From NCBI RefSeq assembly GCF_001044255.1, contig NZ_JYNX01000096.1, positions 8,163-50,957 of the forward strand: 42,795 nucleotides of DNA, in the 5' to 3' direction. The notes under the pieces are model-generated. The model had not been told where the DNA came from. It did no database searches and saw only the letters and a list, made by a program, of their open reading frames with translations. The position numbers were made by a program, and so were the translations under genes. How positions within the stretch are numbered: position 1 is the stretch's first letter; every line of letters begins with the position of its first letter. Positions 38,570-42,795 of the stretch are shown one piece after another. Source of the stretch: Mycolicibacterium chubuense (GTDB taxonomy: Bacteria > Actinomycetota > Actinomycetes > Mycobacteriales > Mycobacteriaceae).

Positions 38570-40195
38570 GTGCTGTGTCGTCGCCGGAGGTCGACGCTGA
38601 TCGCCGCGCTCGCGGGGACGGTGTTGCTGATGGCGCTGCTCGTGCGCGGCATCGCCGTCGCGCCGGACCCCGATCCGTCGCCCGCCATCGCCGCGCCCCA
38701 GGTCGTCTCGCAACCGCTCGCCGCGCTCGGCGGCGGTGAGACCATCCGGGAGATCCACCAGGACACCCCGTTCTCGATAGTCGCGCTGACCTCCGGTGAT
38801 CTGACCGGTACCACCGCGCGGGTGCGGGCGAAGAAGCCCGACGGCTCCTGGGGTCCGTGGTACGACGCCGAGACGCTCGAGGGCGTCGGCCCCACCGGCC
38901 ACAGCGCCCCGCGCGGCACCGAGCCGCTCTTCGTCGGACGCACCACCACCGTGCAGATCGCGGTCACCCGGCCTCACGACGCCCCGACCACCGGGCCCGC
39001 CACCCCGGCGCCCGGGACACGCCCCGCGCTGGGCTACAAGCCCGCCACCGTCGAACAGCCCTTCGGCGAGAACATCAACGCCGTGCTGATCAGTCCGCCG
39101 GAGACGCCGGCCGACCTCGCTCCGCTACCCAACGCGGCCACCCCGCCGGGCCAGCCACCGCACATCATCAATCGTGCAGAGTGGGGCGCCGACGAATCGA
39201 TGCGCTGCGGAGAACCGCGCTACGACACCAGGATTCAGGCCGCCGTCGTGCACCACTCCGCGGGCAGCAACGACTACACGCCGCAGGATTCGGCGGGGAT
39301 CGTCCGGTCGATCTACGAGTACCACACCCGCACGCTCGGCTGGTGCGACATCGCGTACAACGCCCTGGTGGACAAGTACGGCCAGGTGTTCGAGGGCCGG
39401 GCCGGCGGGATGACCCGGCCCGTCGAGGGCTCCCACACCGGCGGGTTCAACCACAACACGTGGGGCGTGGCGATGCTCGGCAACTTCACCGACGTCCCCC
39501 CGACCCCGATCCAACTGCGCACCACCGCAAGACTTCTCGGCTGGGTACTGGGTCAGGCCGGCGTCGACCCCCGCGGCACGGTGGTGCTGCCGTCCGAAGG
39601 CGGCTCGTTCACGAAGTTCCCGTTCGGCTCGTCGCCCACTCTGCCGACGATCTTCACCCACCGCGACGTCGGCAACACCGAGTGCCCCGGCAACGCGGCC
39701 TACGCGGTGATGGACCAGATCCGCGACATCGCCGCGCGATTCAACGATCCGCCCGGGCCCGAGCAGCTCGCCGAACAGTTGCGCGGCGGTGCGATCTTCG
39801 CCAAGTGGGACTCGCTGGGCGGGATGAGAAGCTATCTCGGCAAGCCCACCTCGCCCGAGGCATCGGGCGAGGGCTCGGCGCGGTACGTCACGTTCGAACG
39901 CGGTGCGGTGTACTGGTCTCCGGAGAGCGGCGCCGAACCCGTCACCGGTGAGCTGTACAAGGCTTGGGGCGCATTGGGATTCGAGCGCGGTGCGCTCGGT
40001 CTGCCGACCAGCTCCGAGATCGCCGAGCCGCTGTGGATCGTGCAGAACTTCCAGCACGGCACGCTCAACTTCGACCGCGAGAAGGGCACGGTCACCCGGG
40101 TGGTCGACGGTGTCCCCGTGGAACTGCCGCACCAGACCGACGGCCCGGCACCGGTTCAGCTCGAACGCTTCACCCCGCCGATCAATCCGGCCTGA
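38570..40195 (+). CDS. PGRP-family N-acetylmuramoyl-L-alanine amidase with LGFP repeats (Rv3811-like)
   Basis: A 541-residue exported protein. The N-terminal hydrophobic segment (about 9-27) is a signal or anchor. A long N-terminal domain leads to a PGRP/amidase-2 domain starting at INRAEWGADESMRCG. Zn ligands are visible at VVHHSAG and in THRDVGNTECPG (His and Cys), and the substrate region GWCDIAYNALVD is intact, so cleavage of the muramoyl-alanine bond is plausible. The C-terminus has LGFP-type repeats (KWDSLGGMRSYLGKPTS, YKAWGALGFERGALGLPTS), which bind the mycobacterial or corynebacterial wall. The gene lies between erp and the HAD gene, as Rv3811 does. It ends 1 nt before the convergent HAD stop. 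Confidence 0.9.
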   Translation: MLCRRRRSTLIAALAGTVLLMALLVRGIAVAPDPDPSPAIAAPQVVSQPLAALGGGETIREIHQDTPFSIVALTSGDLTGTTARVRAKKPDGSWGPWYDAETLEGVGPTGHSAPRGTEPLFVGRTTTVQIAVTRPHDAPTTGPATPAPGTRPALGYKPATVEQPFGENINAVLISPPETPADLAPLPNAATPPGQPPHIINRAEWGADESMRCGEPRYDTRIQAAVVHHSAGSNDYTPQDSAGIVRSIYEYHTRTLGWCDIAYNALVDKYGQVFEGRAGGMTRPVEGSHTGGFNHNTWGVAMLGNFTDVPPTPIQLRTTARLLGWVLGQAGVDPRGTVVLPSEGGSFTKFPFGSSPTLPTIFTHRDVGNTECPGNAAYAVMDQIRDIAARFNDPPGPEQLAEQLRGGAIFAKWDSLGGMRSYLGKPTSPEASGEGSARYVTFERGAVYWSPESGAEPVTGELYKAWGALGFERGALGLPTSSEIAEPLWIVQNFQHGTLNFDREKGTVTRVVDGVPVELPHQTDGPAPVQLERFTPPINPA

Positions 40196-40196
40196 G

Positions 40197-41009
40197 TCAG
40201 CCCCACCACCGCTCGAGGACGCGGGCCACGCCGTCCTCGGCATTGGTCGCCGTCACCTCGTCGGCCGCGGCCACCGCCTCGGGATGAGCGTTACCCATCG
40301 CCACGCCCAGTCCCGCCCAGGCGAGCATCGGCACGTCGTTGGGCATGTCCCCGAACGTCACCACCTGGGCCACGTCGATGTCCAGCGGCCGGATCAGCTC
40401 CTCGATGCCGGTGGCCTTGCTCACGCCGAGCGGCACGATCTCGATCAGCCCGTTGTTCGTCGAATAGGTGATGTCCCCGGAGAGGCCGACGTGCGCGGCC
40501 AGGGCCGCGGCCATGTCGGCGCTGCGCGCACCGGCCTTGCGGATCAGCAGCTTGACCGCGGGCGCGCTGAGCAGGTCCTCGACCGACACCTCGGTGTTGT
40601 CCGGATTCAGCCAGGCGTGCTCGTAGCCCGGGGAACTGACGAACTGCGGGGTGGCGGCGTCGTGCGCGCTGGCGCCCACCCGCTCCACCGCGAGACCGGC
40701 CCCCGGGATCACCCGGCCGGCGATCTCGGCGAGCTCCCCGAGGGCGTCGGTCGACAGCGTGCGGGCGCTGACGATGCGGTCGACCGCGGGGTCGTAGATG
40801 ACGGCGCCGTTGGCGCACACCGCCATCGGGGCGAAGCCGAGCTGGTCGACGACCGGGGTCACCCAGCGTGGCGGCCGGCCGGTGGCGAGGACGAACCGGG
40901 CGCCGGAGTCGACGACGGCGTGCACCGCCGCGCGGGTGCGCGGGCTGACGGTCTCGTCGTCGTCGAGCAGCGTTCCGTCGACGTCGGTCGCGACGAGTTC
41001 CGGTGTCAT
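40197..41009 (-). CDS. HAD-superfamily hydrolase, Cof type (Rv3813c-like)
   Basis: A 270-residue cytoplasmic phosphatase of the Cof/HAD-IIB group: motif I DVDGTLLDDD, motif II in LATGRPP, the Lys in SAPAVKLLIRKAG or the later SKATGIEEL, and motif IV VTFGDMPNDVPML. The substrate is unknown, probably a sugar phosphate or nucleotide. ATG 41009 overlaps the acyltransferase stop by 4 nt (ATGA). An open frame of more than 2.5 kb continues upstream but is a high-GC shadow of the two acyltransferases. Confidence 0.9.
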   Translation of the reverse strand: MTPELVATDVDGTLLDDDETVSPRTRAAVHAVVDSGARFVLATGRPPRWVTPVVDQLGFAPMAVCANGAVIYDPAVDRIVSARTLSTDALGELAEIAGRVIPGAGLAVERVGASAHDAATPQFVSSPGYEHAWLNPDNTEVSVEDLLSAPAVKLLIRKAGARSADMAAALAAHVGLSGDITYSTNNGLIEIVPLGVSKATGIEELIRPLDIDVAQVVTFGDMPNDVPMLAWAGLGVAMGNAHPEAVAAADEVTATNAEDGVARVLERWWG

Positions 41010-41749
41010 GACTCGCCCCGTCTGCGCGCCCGCTCGGCGAGCTCGGCCTCGTCGAGCAGCCGGGCCTGCGCCGGTGTCGGCGCGGTACCGCCCAGCCGCC
41101 GCGGCAGCCAGGGCGCTCCCGGGGGTTGCGGATAACCCTGCTGGGTCTCGTACAGCACGCCGGTCATCGCCTCCCGCATCGCGTGGCTCAACTCGTCGAC
41201 GGTGCCGCGCGGCGGGATCGGCGCTCCGACCGCGACGGTGACCGGAATCTTTTTGCGGCCCAACGCCTTCGGCTGGTCCTTGGTCCAGATCCGCTGAGCG
41301 CCCCAGACGATCAGCGGGACGATGGGCACGTCGGCCTCCAGCGCCATCCGCGCCGCACCCGTCTTGAACTCCTTGAGCTCGAAGCTGCGGCTGATGGTGG
41401 CCTCCGGGTAGACACCGACGATCTCGCCGTCGCGCAGCGCCTCGACGGCGCGGGCGTACGCGCCGGCACCGGCTCTGCGGTCCACCGGGATCGTCTTGGT
41501 GTGCTTGATCAGGTAGGCGACGGTCCTCACCTCGTTCATCTCGGCCTTGATCATGAAACGCATGCGCCGCTTCCGGTGCATCGCGGCCAGCGCCGCCGGC
41601 AACCAGTCGACATAGCCGGTGTGGTTGATCGCGATGACAGCGCCTCCGGAGGTGGGCAGGTGCTCGAGCCCGTGAAAGGTGATCGTCGTTCCGGTGGCCC
41701 GTACCGCCAGCATCGCCACGATCTCGAGCGAGCGGAAGACCGGTTCCAC
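41006..41749 (-). CDS. PlsC-type 1-acyl-glycerol-phosphate acyltransferase (Rv3814c-Rv3816c-like), copy 2
   Basis: A 247-residue acyltransferase with the family blocks NHTGYVD (catalytic NHx4D), VGVYPEATISR (phosphate-binding) and VPIVPLIVWG. It probably acylates lysophosphatidate or a related lipid at the inner membrane face. It resembles its neighbour at 41753-42523 over its whole length, including the unusual AQRIWTK segment and a C-terminal RRLGG..PT block, so the pair arose by duplication. M. tuberculosis has three such genes here; this window has two. ATG start, 3 nt after the upstream gene. Confidence 0.9.
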   Translation of the reverse strand: MEPVFRSLEIVAMLAVRATGTTITFHGLEHLPTSGGAVIAINHTGYVDWLPAALAAMHRKRRMRFMIKAEMNEVRTVAYLIKHTKTIPVDRRAGAGAYARAVEALRDGEIVGVYPEATISRSFELKEFKTGAARMALEADVPIVPLIVWGAQRIWTKDQPKALGRKKIPVTVAVGAPIPPRGTVDELSHAMREAMTGVLYETQQGYPQPPGAPWLPRRLGGTAPTPAQARLLDEAELAERARRRGES

Positions 41750-41752
41750 GGC

Positions 41753-42523
41753 TTACCCCGGCGCCTCGGTGGACGGTCCGGCGCGGCGGGCGGCCTTGGC
41801 GGCCGCCTCCTCGGCATCCATCCGGTTCGCCTCGGCCAGCGTCGGCGCGCCACCGCCGAGACGATGCGGCACCCAGAACTCCCCCGGCGGATACGGCCCG
41901 TAGGCGTCCTGCACCTCGGCGAGCAGATGCTGCATGCGCGAATGCAGCAGCGCGGTCAGCTCCGCGGCGGGCAGCGTGGGCTCGATCGGCGCACCGACGG
42001 CGACGGAGATCGGCACCTTGGGCCGCTTCATGTTCTTCGGGTGACCCTTGGTCCAGATCCGCTGGGCGCCCCACACGATGTGCGGCACGATCGGCACGTC
42101 GGCGGCGATCGCCATCCGGGCCGCGCCCGACTTGAAGTCCTTGATCTCGAAGCTGCGGCTGATCGTGGCCTCCGGATAGACGCCGACGAACTCGCCCTCT
42201 TTCAGCATCCGGACCGCCTCGGCGAACGACGCGGCCCCGTTGTCGCGGTCCACCTCGATGTGCCGCAGGCTGCGCATGATCGGGCCGGTGACCTTGTGGT
42301 CGAAGACCTCTCTCTTGGCCATGAACCGGACCTTGCGGCCCAGGTGCTGTTGGTAGGCGGGCAGCCCGGCGAAGGTGAAGTCGAAGTAGCTGGTGTGGTT
42401 GATCGCGATGACCGCGCCGCCGGTGCGCGGCAGGTTCTCGACGCCGGTGACGGTGAACCTCAGGCCCTGCGCGCGCCAGACCAGGCGGGCGAGCTGGATG
42501 ACTGTGCCGTATACCGGTTCCAC
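41753..42523 (-). CDS. PlsC-type 1-acyl-glycerol-phosphate acyltransferase (Rv3814c-Rv3816c-like), copy 1
   Basis: A 256-residue paralogue of the next gene with NHTSYFD, VGVYPEATISR and VPIVPHIVWG. GTG 42523 (VEPVYG) is chosen because it lines up with MEPVFR in the paralogue, and because TACGCT (42531-42536) lies 7 nt upstream in a leaderless spacing. A start at 42556 would add 11 residues and overlap that box. The C-terminal tail is Ala/Arg-rich. It is divergent from the APH-like gene. Confidence 0.88.
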   Translation of the reverse strand: MEPVYGTVIQLARLVWRAQGLRFTVTGVENLPRTGGAVIAINHTSYFDFTFAGLPAYQQHLGRKVRFMAKREVFDHKVTGPIMRSLRHIEVDRDNGAASFAEAVRMLKEGEFVGVYPEATISRSFEIKDFKSGAARMAIAADVPIVPHIVWGAQRIWTKGHPKNMKRPKVPISVAVGAPIEPTLPAAELTALLHSRMQHLLAEVQDAYGPYPPGEFWVPHRLGGGAPTLAEANRMDAEEAAAKAARRAGPSTEAPG

Positions 42524-42530
42524 AGCCGCA

Positions 42531-42536
42531 AGCGTA
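42531..42536 (-). promoter_or_regulatory. Candidate -10 box (TACGCT) for the acyltransferase operon
   Basis: On the minus strand TACGCT fits TANNNT and stands 7 nt before GTG 42523, with no Shine-Dalgarno sequence. It lies in the 37-nt gap between two divergent starts. Confidence 0.35.
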
Positions 42537-42560
42537 GTGCGTGAGGGGGTGGCCACTGCC

Positions 42561-42795
42561 GTGAGTACGCCGAGCCGACCGGTTCACGTGCCGAGGGTGG
42601 TCGCCGAGATCGCCGGAGACCGGCAGGTCAGCGCGGTCTGGGTCAACGAGCTCGGCGGAGTGACGTTCCGCGTCGGCGGGGTCGACTCGGTGGAGTACGT
42701 CAAGACCTACCCCGACGCGGTGGCGCACCTGCTCGACGACGAGGTGGTGCGGCTGCGGTGGGCGCGCCCGCACGCCACCGTGCCGGAGGTGCTCG
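42561..42795 (+). CDS. Aminoglycoside phosphotransferase-like protein (Rv3817-like), N-terminal part
   Basis: Seventy-eight codons of a gene that runs out of the window. The start of an APH fold is visible: SAVWVNELGGVTFRVG (nucleotide-binding beta hairpin) and VEYVKTYP, with the lysine of the second strand, then VRLRWARPHATVPEVL. The catalytic loop lies beyond the edge. Gene order (HAD hydrolase, acyltransferases, then this) matches Rv3817. The GTG at 42561 follows the divergent acyltransferase start closely. The true substrate of these chromosomal APH-like proteins is unknown. Confidence 0.75.
   Translation, partial: MSTPSRPVHVPRVVAEIAGDRQVSAVWVNELGGVTFRVGGVDSVEYVKTYPDAVAHLLDDEVVRLRWARPHATVPEVL

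Noticed and set aside
40197-42773. A continuous 858-codon minus-strand frame that looks like one HAD fusion protein
   Set aside because: Only the last 270 codons encode HAD motifs. The rest overlaps two well-supported acyltransferases in another frame and is Arg/Gly/Ala-rich noise.

Overview
The window is high-GC actinobacterial DNA from a mycobacterium, most likely a rapid grower (Mycolicibacterium type). The basis is gene content and order: embC-embA-embB, then fadD32-pks13-accD4, a Culp6-type cutinase-like gene, two antigen 85 family genes, aftB-ubiA-PAP2 phosphatase-glfT2-glf, erp, a PGRP amidase, a HAD hydrolase, two acyltransferases and the start of an aminoglycoside-phosphotransferase-like gene. 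This is the arabinogalactan/mycolic-acid cell wall locus found across mycobacteria. Identifications rest on recognising protein families by eye; no searches were run.

Layout. 1-2138: the C-terminal part of embC, whose extreme 5' end (1 to about 68) does not look like embC and may come from a flippase-like membrane protein. 2139-7205: an insertion between embC and embA carrying one very large gene (2275-7014) of visibly lower GC, bounded by 24-nt imperfect direct repeats (2146-2169 and 7192-7215). 7206-14526 (+): embA, embB and an MBL-fold hydrolase, coupled by 4-nt overlaps. 14523-37274 (-): a Ser/Thr kinase, an RDD membrane protein, a hypothetical protein and a DUF4331 protein, then, read against the numbering, accD4, pks13, fadD32, culp6, a DUF732 lipoprotein, an MPT51-like protein, antigen 85A, aftB, ubiA, PAP2 phosphatase, glfT2 and glf. 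37454-40195 (+): erp and a PGRP/LGFP amidase. 40197-42523 (-): a HAD phosphatase and two PlsC-type acyltransferases. 42561-end (+): partial APH-like gene. No gene-free stretch exceeds 300 bases; the longest is about 220 (30459-30678).

How the genes work together. UbiA and the PAP2 phosphatase belong to decaprenyl-phosphoarabinose supply. Glf and GlfT2 make UDP-Galf and polymerise galactan. EmbA, EmbB and AftB build and cap arabinan, and EmbC does so for lipoarabinomannan. FadD32, Pks13 and AccD4 carry out the final condensation of mycolic acids. Antigen 85 attaches mycolates to the arabinan and to trehalose.

Most interesting region. The protein at 2275-7014 (about 1,579 residues) combines an APH/kinase-like N-terminal domain, a middle alpha/beta region, a P-loop NTPase with SAMD9-like signatures (FWRGRPPTW followed by GAGATT), helical repeats, an FYLGFS-bearing C-terminal domain and a terminal winged-helix/LOTUS-like segment. 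It looks like an unreported layout of a STAND-type, probably anti-phage, conflict protein. It sits inside the embCAB operon, between two copies of the embA start region.
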